DNA of 64,000 nt, taken from positions 27,663,872 through 27,727,871 of the forward strand of contig JACDQD010000004.1 in NCBI GenBank assembly GCA_019843655.1. The letters are read 5' to 3'. Positions within the stretch are counted from its first letter, which is position 1, and the number at the start of each line of letters is the position of its first letter. Shown piece after piece: positions 49,657 through 62,784 of this stretch. Origin of the DNA: Lethocerus indicus (taxonomy: Eukaryota; Arthropoda; Insecta; Hemiptera; Belostomatidae). Under the pieces are notes generated by a model that was not told where the DNA came from, ran no database searches, and saw only the letters and a program-made list of their open reading frames with translations. Position numbers and translations under genes: made by a program.

Positions 49657-52600
49657 TGACTTCTGCCTTCACCACCAGGGTAACGTGGTTACGGTATAAT
49701 TCATTACTACTAACTGATATAATATTCTTGGCGGTGGCGAATTTTAGAGATAAAAAACCGCACTAGTGGTGATGCACAATGAATATGAGACAATTCCTGG
49801 ATAAAAAAAAACCTGGAAAATAATCACGCAAGGAAGATTCGCTCCAAAAACCCGTTACTATTTGAACTGTGATAGGGGAACGGTGTAAATTATGGAAGTA
49901 TCAAACACCGCAGGGTCCGAATACCAAGAGTGGACCATCAGAAAGGAGTCGTATTGTGGGGTATCGTTCCTAATTGCCTTGGGTAGGCGAAGTTGATTTC
50001 TCCTTCTCTGTTTACCGGATGCGTTAGAGGGCCCGAGTGAAATGTCGTGTCGCTTCTACCGCTCGACGCTGGGTCTGTTTTCACCCGGCACCACCGTCCT
50101 CCCGGTGCTACAATAAGCAAACAACAGAAAGCACACCCAAATAAACACACACACGACGAGCAGCCTGTACCCTGTACGTTAGCGCTCCATTGCTACCGAG
50201 AGCAACGGGGCCAAATTATGGCAAGAAAACGGGACGGTAAAATAAACCGAATTTAGATTTTTAAATAATTCCCCGCTAATCGATTATAATACAGGTTTAA
50301 TTTAGCTTACAGGACAAGCTCCGGGCTCCTCCACATCCGGCTGATGCGAGTATTAAAATTAAGTTGTACCAGTCGACATAAATCAATAGTCGGAAGTTCA
50401 ATTTCAAAATACGTCTAATCATTTCTGCAAGAAACCAGTAGAGAAATCATTTGTCATTTATGCATAATATCGTTTACTAATTGAGTAGTTTATGTATAGG
50501 GTGCAACGGTAGAAACAATGAGGGTTCTAATCGCTAGCCAGGTGGAATTTTATCGAAGCAACACATTCGTAAATGCGCAAAAATTATATTTGAATATTTA
50601 ATACTCAATTATAACACGTAATTATCGTATTATTTTCTGTTCGTTTGAGTGCTCTAACGCTGCTTGTCTGTGACCTGAAAATTTTCAATTTCTTGAAAAC
50701 CAGTTCAATAAAGAATTTTCGGACGACATTTGTTGAAACTATGAAACTCCGGTCGTGTTAAGTAATTCGTGTTAAAACAACTACGTAACTATCGCGTGGT
50801 TATTGTTTTATAGGCTCGGTACATAAATGCGTACGGGATTATTTTTATTGGTACAGGTTCGTTCTGCGCGATTCCACCTTGAAAATCCGGAATCGTGAAG
50901 TGTTCTCTTCATTACTGCACGGCGAATGAAAAGTGCAATTTATTGCCAGGTGTAACTCGTGTGTTACACACGGCAATTGGACCAACCCAACTGGCTTTTA
51001 TGTGTCGTATATACAGCTCGAATTGCGCGTCAGGTTGAAAATAATGGGGTCATCGCCCTTGGGCCGGTAGGGTAGAGCGGGCGGCAACATTCTAAATATT
51101 TCGCTCGCGCCGCGTCTTCCACGAGTCGTTTCTCCGGCTATTTTCCGCTTATAGGACTCACATGAAAGGCGTCCGGTAAGAGGAGATCGTAGAACAGGTA
51201 TCTATAACCGGGCGTCTGCAACGCCAAAAGGGAAAACAAATTTCATTTGAAAACTGGTACTCGGTCGAGGTGCAGACACATAGCCGTCTATTCCGGGAAA
51301 TTCATCAGGTGAACCTCGTTCACCTCCACTCATGAACGTGACCACGCATGGCCTACGCATTCTTCCGACGCCGAAATTCGGAATTTTTCAATTTCTATTT
51401 TTGAAGAAATCGCGGATATTCATAATTTTCTCATTGGAACACGCGAAATATTGTCACCACGGTTAAAGCGAGAATACTATGGCATGTCATTGTGAGATTA
51501 ATGGCGCCTTATGGAACATATTCTAGCGACCTGTTTCAATTCTGGTTGACGGTAAACTGGCTCCCTTGGCTCATTTAAATAAGGACCTAAGTTCACGGTA
51601 CTTTACAACTCTCTCAGCTGTCCCATTTAAAATTTTTTACACAAATTTAATTTTATTTATTTAAGGAATACTTTGGTAATTAGTACAACCACAACTGTTG
51701 GGTACAAACTGTCCCGACAGATAGGTTCAACACTAAAACTGTTACGGCGCCACATAAAATAAAATAGGTTACTTTAATTCTTATTTCGGTTAATCTATCC
51801 CCGCGCGTGGCCGGAAAATAGTCGATTGAAACAAATTTTATATGCTGCAAAATTTATATTTTGCATCAACAATGCCCTTAAACAACAAGTTTTCTATCCC
51901 CATTTGGGAAATATATTCATGTCGGCGAATTAGGAACGGGAGAGTTCCCGAGTTAACCTTGACGTTGAGGCGTTCCGTACGATTTCTCCTTTTGACCTGG
52001 AAGAAGGATATGCCGTCGCCCCGCGTGTTATAAAAGGTCAGTGTATCATTACCCCGGCCGATGCTAACAGCTCGCAAGTTGAGATTTACATTAGATTACT
52101 GAGACTTTATCTCATATCTGTGTCATCCGTAGAGCCCTTATATTCGATCCTCAGCCGACTAAACAGAAGGCCTCAAGATTGTTAATATTTAAATTGACAA
52201 CCGTCCGACTTCTAGCCAGTAGACACGAATACAGAACAATGAACAATTAACTATTATTTAAATTTGAACATAATATATACTGAAGTATTATAAATTGGTC
52301 ATAACTGATGACATAAGCGACAGAAAAACCTAGTTGCGACTTCTATTTCGTTATTATCGTTTATCCTTCGAAAATCCAACAATATCGCGGAATAAACTGT
52401 CCTTATTACTGTCATTGGACAGCGTACTGGAAATCGTCTGAGCATTCAAATCGAAATTATAAGTAGGGGCGTCCCACGTTCTTCAATTCAGGTTTTTGCC
52501 TGATCAATCCTCGGTCGGCGCTGAATTGGACGATCGTCTTTGAAAACCACCTGAGGTTAGTGTAATGAAATATTGGTCTGTCTGCGGCCGACGGGCCGTG

Positions 52601-55600
52601 ACGAATAAGCCTAACTCGCGAACTGAAAAACAATGTTATTTCTCGGCAACCAATTTCATGGAACAGTCACAACCACACAATGCTCGCCTGAATTCTCTCC
52701 CAGCCAATTCCTCTGCCAGCTGGAAGATAGAATGCAATTTTTATTAATCTAAGAAAATTTATTTTACTAAGCAATAGGTTTCAGGGGCACTTACCCAATC
52801 AAAAGTCATAAACAAATTCGGTGGAAAAATTTTATTGATAATTTTCATTATGTTTCAATTGACTAGCACCGAAAACAGAACTGGGTTAAACATTTTACTT
52901 CCCGATACGTATACCTAATATAAACCTAATATAAATTTACAATTCATTTAAGGTGTCACCGAAAATAATGTTTCTCGGCGGTAGTTTCGCAAAGATTTAC
53001 ACCGGGCTCACGTCGGTGTTAATTGGCTAAGATAACAGACGAGTAGCCAATTTCATACAAGGGAGAACAAATAACGGTTTCTGGCGGGAAAATATTTCAG
53101 TTTGTCCGAGAAACAGGTCAGAACAGAAGCGGAAGTGGTTATCGAGGATTTCTCCCGAAACGAGCGAATAAAAAATTCATAAAGACGCGGGTAGTTCGGG
53201 TTTTACTTTGAAGGAACAAACAATTTCAGTGTACCTACGGCGTTTTGCCGGGCTGGAAGTGGGTTCACGACGGCCATTATGCAGCCGACTGCGAGGAGTG
53301 GCCTTGCCGCACCTTCAGATTAGCGGCCACCGCTCAAAGACACAAAAATCGGATAACGGTCCCTTATTAGGTTTCCAGTCAAAATATAAGTCTGTTCACT
53401 CGCAAACTGAAAATTGTATATTATCTAATGCTTCTATAAGTATATATCAGATATATGCGTGGCATTTACAATTTGGCAGGGAGGATGAATCAGAAAGGAA
53501 ACGGAATGTACGCCGCCGAGCGTACAAATCACAATGCTCTTTTCTTTCACTATCTGTTACATTGTCGCACCTATTAGAAATTCTCATGACACAAATTATA
53601 CAATCAAGGAGGTCGTTGAAATTAGAATGAGATTATATTTATTAATGATAGATACATCATCACATACAACATGGAAGGAAGAAAAACTTCTGAAATTATT
53701 CCTGTTTAAGTGATATAGTCGTCTATATTTTAATTTTAATGTTTAATTTGTCCAGCGCTAGGCTTGTTGGGAGTGAGATCTAAAGTCTCAATTTTAAATT
53801 CTAAAATCTTTCCGACTGTCCAATTGCAACCATCTTACCTGAGTAACAGGTCAGCCGCCAGTATTCAGTATTTCATTTCGAGGGAATACTCCCTATTTCT
53901 AAATACTGTTATTACCGCTCAGGATTGACACAGAAGAGTCACCGGGCGATGATTATTCTATAAGCCGGTCGGATATTTGATTATAATTGGGACGAGAGCA
54001 AGTTCGGAAAGGAGGATCGCGTGAGATTACCGTCGACCCACATATGACATAAAGTTTTGTTTCATTGCTCAGGAATGCGAACGGATCTACCTCTCGCGCC
54101 ATTAGACAAGTTGAAATATGTTGTAATTCACTAACGATGTGAATCCATTTGAATATCCTAGGTTGATTAGAAGCTAGGTTGGATGTTGGATGCCATTACT
54201 GTCGTCGATAGTGGTTCATACCAGGGAGTTTCCTGATCTTATATGAAGTGCTCTCCATCAGCTCAATCTCATATATCAACCCTGACAACAATTTACTTGA
54301 ATTAAACCATATTAATAGTTTATGTAAAATAAACAAAAAATATTTCTATTCCATTCCTTATTTCTATTGGCAATAATTTCATGTTAATCATGCTTCAGCC
54401 ACAGTTAACTAATTTATATTCATATTGTAAGTTTATAAGACAAATATTTCGTAACTAATTAATTTTACCAATTTCATTGTGTTTCGCGGTGCTTGGGAAT
54501 ACCATCATTCTTAAGATTCTCTGCCTCCATTCCCCTAATTGGTCTAATGCTAATTTAGTGTCAGTTTCTCACCAACAGAAGCTTATTAGTATTACAGTGA
54601 GGAACGTATAGAACCTAACAATGAAGCATCCAGTAATGTCACTATAATGTTAAAACCGGTTCACATTAATAAATTGAAATAAAATGAATTGTTGTTACAA
54701 TCTGATATTCAACTGTCATTAGTATAGTTTGAATTTTCATTGTAATTTTATTATTTTTCTGTGGTTATCAAATATTATCGCAGTCAAATAATTCACAAGA
54801 AAGCTGTTTGTATATTTCTTAAAATGAAAGTTTTTCAAACAGCTCTGAAATTGATTTCGGAACGAATAAAAATTCATTCCCGTAAAATGGAAAGGTGTCT
54901 CCCTGTCATTACGAATGCCCAATTATTGGGTCTTTCCTTAGAGAAATTTGAAAAAAGGATACGTCCCTACAATAAAGTAAACCGACGATTGAATTAAGGG
55001 CAATAAAATTCAATCGACGGCGTCAAGATTAGAAGTCGGCTGCCGATGAATCTGGGTCATATACAGGAAACGACAATTCCCATACCTACATGAAAACGAT
55101 CGGGGCACAAAATTCAGCTTAATTCATGCGTGCTAATAATAATTCCACGGTGATAATTTTCCACTCCAACAAATATGAAATTAATTCAAATCCTTTACGA
55201 ACTTTCCCCACCCCACTTCAGTTGCCATATTTTATACTTAAATGAAAATTAACGTCTCACGAATTTTCCAATTGGGAAATTCCGGTGATTACAATTTATG
55301 TACGAGTGAATCAAATGTTCAAGGCGCGTAGTAACGGAAATAACCGTTCTTGTTATAAGCTACAATACTTCCATATGTCGAGAGCTAGGGGCAAATTAAC
55401 GTATCTCCATTCAGACTCGGCTTTATTCTAGATTTCCCAATACCGGGAACCGGATAGTGGCAACGACTGGGATTTGAATTCCATCGAACGGAATCCCCCG
55501 TTAAAGACCCTTTTCCTTCCAAATTTGAAGAAGGAATATCGCTGGGCGAAGACGCCCTGGCTACTGCCGTTCCCTAAATGGGAAACACCCGACGGCCCCC

Positions 55601-55962
55601 TTCCCTTATCGGCCGGTCCTGGTTTTAGAGTTTCTTTTTAAGGAGGCGCCCCACGTATAGCGAGGCCGCATTTATTTTCAGTAGCCCCCCATCGGAATTT
55701 CCGCATCAGATATTTCGAAATTTCCACGTCCAAAAAGAGTCAATCATTCTTGCACTTTAGCGGCTCAACTAGTCTCGTACGGTTGTGATTTTTGGGCGGA
55801 ATCATTTAGATAAAAGTATACGATGTATGTCCTATACAACATCGAGGTTTTATAGGCAGGATGGAGTCCCCGTCATGAAACATGCATTAACTTTATTGCT
55901 CCCGACATCCCAAACGTTCCTTACAGACGCCTGAAAAGGAAAGGGCCACGCGACCTAAATGC

Positions 55963-56048
55963 TTAAATAAATAAAATTTAAAAATAAATTAAATTAAAAA
56001 ATTAATAAAATAAAACAAAATTAAATTTTAAAAAAGTAATAAAAAAAG
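55963..56048. repeat. A-rich low-complexity tract
   Basis: About 85 nt of A with scattered T, ending in a run of A and then G. It could be the A-tail of an old retroinsertion on the plus strand, but I see no recognisable element body upstream. Confidence 0.6.
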
Positions 56049-56225
56049 GGGGGAACCAATGGGTTTCTCCTACAATTGTCGTCCATTGTAGTTAATGCTT
56101 GTATCAATGTTGCTTGTATCTTATTTACAGTTGCAACAATAAAAGAGAGAAAAAACTTTATTGCTGACAAATTCGACCTGAAAACCTCCCACTAATGTTT
56201 GTTCAATTTTAATTGATTATTAATG

Positions 56226-56369
56226 TGATTATTTTCTAGTTTAACATACCTGTTTTGTGGTCTGTGAGGGGTAGGAATACCGTAGGTTTGTGGTGTTTCT
56301 GTCTCCTCAGTAGACCAAACCAGCGAGAGCAGACAGAAACACCACAAACCTACGGTATGATTATTTTCT
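56226..56369. repeat. 12-bp direct repeats bracketing a 120-bp segment with a 28-bp perfect inverted repeat
   Basis: TGATTATTTTCT occurs at 56226-56237 and again at 56358-56369. Between them the arms 56277-56304 and 56331-56358 are perfect reverse complements around a 26-nt spacer. This fits either a small foldback or MITE-like insertion with target duplication, or a replication template switch. Confidence 0.75.
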
Positions 56370-59300
56370 CATAATTACATTTAATGTAATGTGTCTTCGA
56401 GCTGATTGCTATAAAAGATATATCGGAATCGTAGGCGTTGTCTTATACACTATCTGTTCTTCTTTGCAGTTAAGTTTGAGTTCTTCTTTTTGAAAAAAGA
56501 AAAGAAATACGATTTCCTTCACTAATGGAAGGGCCGGAGCGCGAGGGAATCTAATCCAATTCTATGGGAATGAAGCCGTTTTGACTCGTGGGAGAACGAC
56601 TGACACACTTTGTCCGAGCCCAGGCAAAAGGTGACGCAGCATCCTGGATCAAATTATAGCCCGTACTTTGAAATTGCGAAGCGTAAAAAATTGAACTCGT
56701 ATTTACTTAATGGCCGAGTTTACTTAGGGCGTTATTCATCTTGCAGGAACGAGTCTCGGCAACAGATCGGGACGGATCATGACGCGGGATTTGATCCTGC
56801 ATCTTTGATTTGGGTCAAGAACAGGTTTCAAGAACACTAGGCTAACAAGTTTCCATAGTAGGAACAATATCATTACACCACCCGAACGCATTACATGTTT
56901 ATCTATATATTATCGCTTCACCAATGCAATATAATAAATATCCTTAATGCGTATATATAATTCTGAAAATATACTGTATTTAAATACGAATTTATTATCA
57001 GATATAACTTATTTTACTTGCTAGTCATATATATTTAGTAAATGTCGTACAGTTGGCAGCAATTTATTTATAATAACGTAATGATAGATGAAATAAATAT
57101 TACTTCAATCCACTGTTAAGAATTTTTTCATGTTAATAAATATTTCGAAATAATTGTTATTAGGCCTGTTATTTCCCTCACCATTATGTTGGAACTGGAC
57201 AGGAGAAATAAATCAAATCTAAATATGGCTTTCTGTAACTGTAATACACTAAAGTCAGTATGTATCCTATTCATATAAACAAAATAATAAGTATTCTGGA
57301 ATTTTGAACAATTAATTTTAGCTGACATAACTGGCACTAATGCTTAGCTAATAACGCACAGCGCATTTGATGAAAACATTCCACGGTTCGAACGATCGAT
57401 CTATAATTGTTTATAACCTGAAAATAAACAATTCACGTTATCATTTTTATCATTTGAGGGTTATCATTTTCCAGTCACTGTAAAATAAGGTTTAACAGAA
57501 GTTATGGCAGAAGTGGAATATTTATTGAAAAATTAATGAAAATTAAACGGCAACATGCTTCAAGTAATTCAAGTATAGGAATATTAATTGATCAGCAGAT
57601 CGTGTGAATTCCTATCAGGAACATGTGCTGCCATCTCACGACGTTTGCAGTCTGCTCGCACTGCTGCGGGATGCTGGTAGATTACGCCATAATCCAGGTG
57701 GCTTTACTGGTTTTGCAGAAATGTATAATCAGCGTTTCATAGGGATTTCACTCGGTTGGAACAGTAATTAAATATTAAACTTCATCTTTGTTGTATAGAG
57801 CTCCCGCAGACTGAAATACATAATCTCTAATCCGCCTTTAAAAAATCGCAAACGCTAGGTAATTTTACACTGCCAGTTAATTTCCTTTGATTTGTCACCT
57901 GTATAATTCCTTTCTCCCCTTCATTTCTCACCAATCCCTGGTTAAATTCCCAGAATTAGCCACCAACTGTTTTCAATGCAGCATCGGTCATATTTTTCTA
58001 ATATTAATTTCATTTATGCTAACTTAAAACAACACACGAACATCAAACAAAGTAATATAATAATTTATATCTTATAGATCAATAAAATCTAATGATATAT
58101 GTAATGATATATCTAATGCCATTTAAACACAAGTTTGATTTAAACAGGGGAATCGACATTCAGTTATGCCTGGGGGTGACTGTACTACGTGTCTATAACT
58201 GGACTAATTACGACTGAATCACTTTCCAGGAGATGTTCAGTCTGGTTCGTATCTAAATCAAAGCGAAACTGAAATAATTGCTACGTTACCGCTTCATCTA
58301 CAGCTGTAAACTAAATTTACTGTGTCCTTCATTGCCATAAAATATAAATTAACTATTTCATATACTATCAAAGGCGTACAACACAGCTCTCCTCAGGAAA
58401 ACCGTTATCGTCTTCAATTATTATAATGTTTTATTATTTCATTGAAAATATATTTTAAATGAATATCCGATTCCAATTAAATCGTTCCAGTTTGATAATT
58501 ACTTGGATAGCAATTTCCTTATTACAATGTTACCTTAATTTTTATTGACTACCATCAATAAATTAATGAAATTTATATTCCACAGAAATCAGTCACAAGC
58601 GTATGACGAATAAGGTTATTCCAAATACACTCAGTCCTAAAATATCCTGGCTGTTCGTAAGTCTCCAGGAACATCAAAAAGTGAAATATAGCTTTCCATT
58701 TTGAGTGAAAACTAGAGCCCCTTACCAGTTCCTGTCAGAGGTAGACCTCCAAACGTCCGTCACAAACAACAATGGACCGGACAAAGGAGTTGTTGAAATC
58801 CCTGTTCGGAATGGCCGTAATAGCTCGATAGGATTCGAGACAGGACGAATCGAATGAGATCTAAGCAACGGTTCCGTACGTTGAAAAGAAATTCGAGGCT
58901 AACCAATGCAGGAAAAGTGCTCCTGGCTAGCAGTGGAAACAAACTTTTCCAATGAACAGAGCGAAAGATTACAGGAAACAGGTCACTGGGTGAATGCCTA
59001 TAATTCGTTTCTTCAATACTTAATTTCCGTCTGTCAATGCCGATTGGACCTAATTTTTTTCGGCATTAACTACCGTGTGTTTGAATATTTAATTTTGAAT
59101 TGGTTTTTATTCTGGTACGCTGGGATTTCTTTCAAATATTTACTGCACGAGAGACGACATCGATTTGAAATTGAAATGAACGAATCCGAATTGCGTCCGT
59201 TACACAGATTTCCTGGGTAAAATGTAACTGGCGTCAGATTATTAAGGAATGCCTCTCTACAAGAGAAATAGATTAATTAACGGGAACGGTCTGTACACCC

Positions 59301-62276
59301 TTCGGTGATTAGGTTCCTACTGTGGTAGCCATTATTAATTTACGCCTGCTCCCTGTTTTTTTGTTTCAATGCCCGCCCTCCGTGAGCGCGTGGCAGAGGG
59401 TACTTGCTTCGAAGTGGTCTAATGTGGAACAGCGGCGGCAGTTTTCACCGCCGGTTCACAGTAGGCCGCCTCTCGGACCTTAAGAAAGCCGGGATTAAGA
59501 GTGCGCGGAATTGTGCAAGGGGGCCATTCAGTTTTTATTTTGTCGGAGAATTAATTACAATGTATTAACGGACAGAGTAATGGCGTTCAACGCTGCCGTT
59601 GTTGCGTGGCATATTCCTAACGAAATTAACCGGACTATTACTTCCACTAGTTGCTTATGATTTTGTTTTTTTTCCGGGAGGTGGTGGGGGGAGGATAATT
59701 TTATTTTGGTTAATTAGTCTACGGCACTGAAATTACCAATTTGAGCGTGAATAAATCTGCGATAGGAACGACGCACGATAGACATGCGTATTATGCGTGA
59801 GTCTGAAACATTCGATGATCAAAGACATGAGACAATTAGGTTATCTGCCACTGCCACTGAAATTTCACACACCAAGACATTAAATTAATGTTTATGTGAT
59901 TGTATTTATGTGTTTGTGTGGGTGTTTATGTAATTTAACACTCTCAGATTTTATATTTTTCCACATTTGGCATTATAATTTTATTGTCTGATAATAATAC
60001 AATATATAATTAAAAACGTATTAGGAAATATTTAAAAGTAAGGTGCTTAAAAAATTATTATCGAGTCATTAATATTTATATGCGATGTTGGAAATCCAAT
60101 TAGAGTGATAAAAACTCACCGCGCTGTCAAAGTAGTTTTATAAAAGTACGCACCAAGGTACGAAAATGTATTACGCATAAGTCACCTATAGAAAAATTCA
60201 GTTTATTGTATTAAATTGTAGCACTTCGAAGTATTGAAGATATCCTAAAAAACGATATTTGGGTCTGTACACCGTTTCGAAACATAATATTAAATTAAGT
60301 TATCTAGTCTATTGAAAAAGATGGGTCAATTATTTCGACTAGCTCTTCTTTGGAGGGTGAAAGTGCCCCACGTTTTTCGGTCCTGTCGCCAATTGGTTAC
60401 ACGCCCCAAATTTCTTTCCCATCACTTTATTCATCGCATTCATTTTTCGCCTGACAACGATAGAGGCCGTCGAAATTAACTTGAAAAGTTTTCTGAAGGG
60501 CAGAATAATTTTTAATCATTCGAAGAGCGACTGGCCGATCACCGAAAATGTTTGCTATCAAATTAGTGTCGGTCGTCCCAAAATACTAATCTGCCATATT
60601 GGCTTTTATTATTCATAAAGTCAGGTGACTTACCACAATCTCACCAGATTGAATTCTAACAGATTTGTCAGTCGGAACCGGTATGAGTCACAACGCCTAT
60701 TTCAACATGCATTCTTTTACTTAAAACAACATTTAAAATGTATCCGAATTACACTTTTCTGGAAAGTGGTCTGAGCGTTGGTTTGCACTTCCTGAATTTA
60801 CGCCCTATTTACCGAGGACGTCACAGTCGTTGGTCAGTATTGTGTATTCCGATCTTGTTATAAAGAATAGTCCGTGATACATGCACAACCTACCGAAGTT
60901 AATTGCTAGCAAAAGACGCTAATACTTTTTGATATGTCGGCCCATTGTTTCTTTCTTCGTCTTTGCGATGTGCCGCTGGCATATTTCGGCTTTACCCCAA
61001 AACTATGAGCCATAAGAATAATACAAAAATAAGTCATAAAAATAAACTGCGAATTTCTACAAATCAGTTCTACATACTTACTTTATTCATTCAGCGCACA
61101 CACCAACAGCTGATAACGTGTTTTTGTCTAATGCTAACTAAAGAAATAACGAGTTATTTATTTATTACACTGAGAGTTAATTAAATACTTCCTTTATTAA
61201 ATTAGTGTAAACACTTTTTATTCATTAAAATGCTTCCTTCAACCAGACTGTTAAATGAAAATAATCCCGTTTCGTAATCTTTCACACTTTGCTGATTCAT
61301 TACCTGTTTGTTAATTATGAATTTTTACCATTTTCCAGAATCCATTTTTATGGTGCCATTCACCTTAGTGTGGTGCTCATACCTTAATTCAATTGATATA
61401 AATGTTCTTTTTGTTAAAACAAATCAGAAAAATATGTAATTCCAGTTTTTTCCAGATTAAACTTGTACAAGGATAAAGATTTCGTGTACATATTTATTTG
61501 CTGTAGATGTTACTTGTAGAAAACTCAGCTACAGTTCAGCTGTTGATGGAGCGAAGACAATACATATTTTATTTAAAAATATAAGTCGTTTTTTCAAATA
61601 TGATATTTGAATACGATATTTATAGTCGAATATTAAAAAATAAAAATAAATTGTAACAAATAATTATATCAAATGTACAAAATAATATTTTAAATTTGTA
61701 TCTTTCAAAATGATGAAAATTTGAATTAATAATAATTAATAAAGATCGCCAAATTACCGGAAGTAATTTCTATAAAAAGTATTTAATTATCACAAGAAAA
61801 TATATTATACCACGAAAAATCTGTTAGGAAACAAAATATGCAATTTTCTGAGTTGTAAACATGCAGACGTTTTTGTGGAAATTGAGGTTTATTTTTTAAA
61901 ATAATTAAATTACTCAGAAGTGTAAAATCTTCACAGAAGTTAGAGACTAACTTAAGAACTCAATCAACTTACTGGGAAAATCTGGTAGTGTCAAAAGCAC
62001 TGACTCGAGATATTTATATGAAATTTAGGTAGACATGTTTTCTTTCTTTTATTTTTAAGATAATAAAATTTAAGAATAAAACGACAGAGGGATAACCTTA
62101 ATTACTAAATAGAGAAGTATAGAATATCAAGGGGGATTATACTCCGGTCACCCGGTGCTATTAAAAGGGAACCGTGTCGAATATCCAGCAGCACTTTGGA
62201 ATTTTCATCAAAAGTACAAGGCGGGGCACAAGCCGGCAGGGACAATAGGATTTGCGTACGGGAGGCCGAAAAGGCA
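56370..62276. other. Intergenic AT-rich stretch upstream of the third gene, no supported gene
   Basis: Includes a 12-bp duplicate of TAATGATATAT units near 58.09-58.12 kb and a G-rich patch near 59.68 kb. The 104-codon frame at 58906-59220 shows no domain or splice context that I recognise. Confidence 0.6.
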
Positions 62277-62315
62277 GGGAGAGTGAGAGATATGAAGAGA
62301 GAGAGAGAGGTGGAT
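62277..62315 (+). promoter_or_regulatory. GA-rich tract upstream of the third gene, candidate GAGA sites
   Basis: Several GAGAG units lie about 190-225 nt upstream of the TATA box, on the sense strand as for the first Osiris gene. It could be plain simple sequence. Confidence 0.4.
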
Positions 62316-62379
62316 AGGAGGATAGCACTGGCAGGAGAGGGACAGCGGATAAGAAAGACGCTCTGGTCATGAGATGGAC

Positions 62380-62400
62380 GGGCGGGATGAGGGGGAGGGG
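62380..62400 (+). other. G-quadruplex-type motif upstream of the third gene
   Basis: Four G runs of at least three (GGG, GGG, GGGGG, GGGG) separated by loops of 1-4 nt sit about 100-120 nt upstream of the TATA box on the sense strand. Confidence 0.5.
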
Positions 62401-62502
62401 AGCAATTGGCCCAGATAGTCACGATATGCTGGGGATGCGGTGGCCTTGGGGGGCTGCAGAGCACAAGGTGGAACGCGTTATAAAACACGACCGGGGGCCC
62501 AC

Positions 62503-62543
62503 TATATAAGCCATTCGGGGCCCGGACGGTGACCGCTCACAGT
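62503..62543 (+). promoter_or_regulatory. TATA box and initiator region of the third gene
   Basis: TATATAAG at 62503-62510 is followed by a TCACAGT element at 62537-62543 near the expected start, giving a 5' leader of about 45-50 nt. A GTG-initiated frame upstream of the ATG exists but GTG is not a normal animal start codon. Confidence 0.7.
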
Positions 62544-62585
62544 GACAACACAGTGCGATATTCCCAGACCGTGTTCAAGAACAAA

Positions 62586-62784
62586 ATGAAGACTCAGTTT
62601 CCGGCCCTAGTCGCCCTCCTGGTCGCCGCATCGATATCGGCCTCCCTGGCCCAAACCCCGTCCGAAGGCGACGCCGCTATAGACACCACCATCGGAGACC
62701 TAGTAGCCAACACGGGGGACTTCGTCAAGACCCTCAGGGACGAAGTTAAGATACTCGACGATGAACCGACCGGTGCTGTGACAG
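62586..62784 (+). CDS. First coding exon of a secreted or membrane protein, possibly a third Osiris gene; partial
   Basis: The ATG lies about 83 nt after a TATA box. The exon encodes 66 complete residues plus one base, then the donor ACAG|GTAAGG. Seen: a signal peptide (residues 1 to about 21, with LVALLVAASISASLA before the likely cleavage site) followed by an acidic segment (GDAAIDTTIGDLVANTGDFVKTLRDEVK). It has no Cys, so the CX7C pair of the two Osiris neighbours is absent or lies in a later exon. I find no convincing second exon in the 1.2 kb left, so the gene continues past 64000. Assignment to Osiris is an inference from cluster position and promoter type. It could instead be an unrelated secreted protein. 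The frame stays open past the donor for 14 further codons, ending in a stop at 62826, so an unspliced 80-residue product is possible but less likely. It is head-to-head with the second Osiris gene across about 23 kb. Confidence 0.65.

Larger units (their letters stand above)
39726..55962. other. Intergenic AT-rich stretch, no supported gene
   Basis: Holds two TE-type tail motifs (about 40.35 and 41.85 kb), an AT microsatellite (44.59 kb), an 11-bp triplicate (49.62 kb), an 11-bp duplicate (about 52914-52935) and a perfect AACCGGTT palindrome (54654-54661). The longest frame (53208-53630, plus) starts with TTG and has no domain. A 64-codon ATG frame at 45121-45315 (minus) is the only one with a balanced composition. 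Confidence 0.6.

Noticed and set aside
53208..53630. 140-codon frame, among the longest outside the Osiris exons
   Set aside because: Starts with TTG, has no recognisable domain or splice context, and composition looks random.
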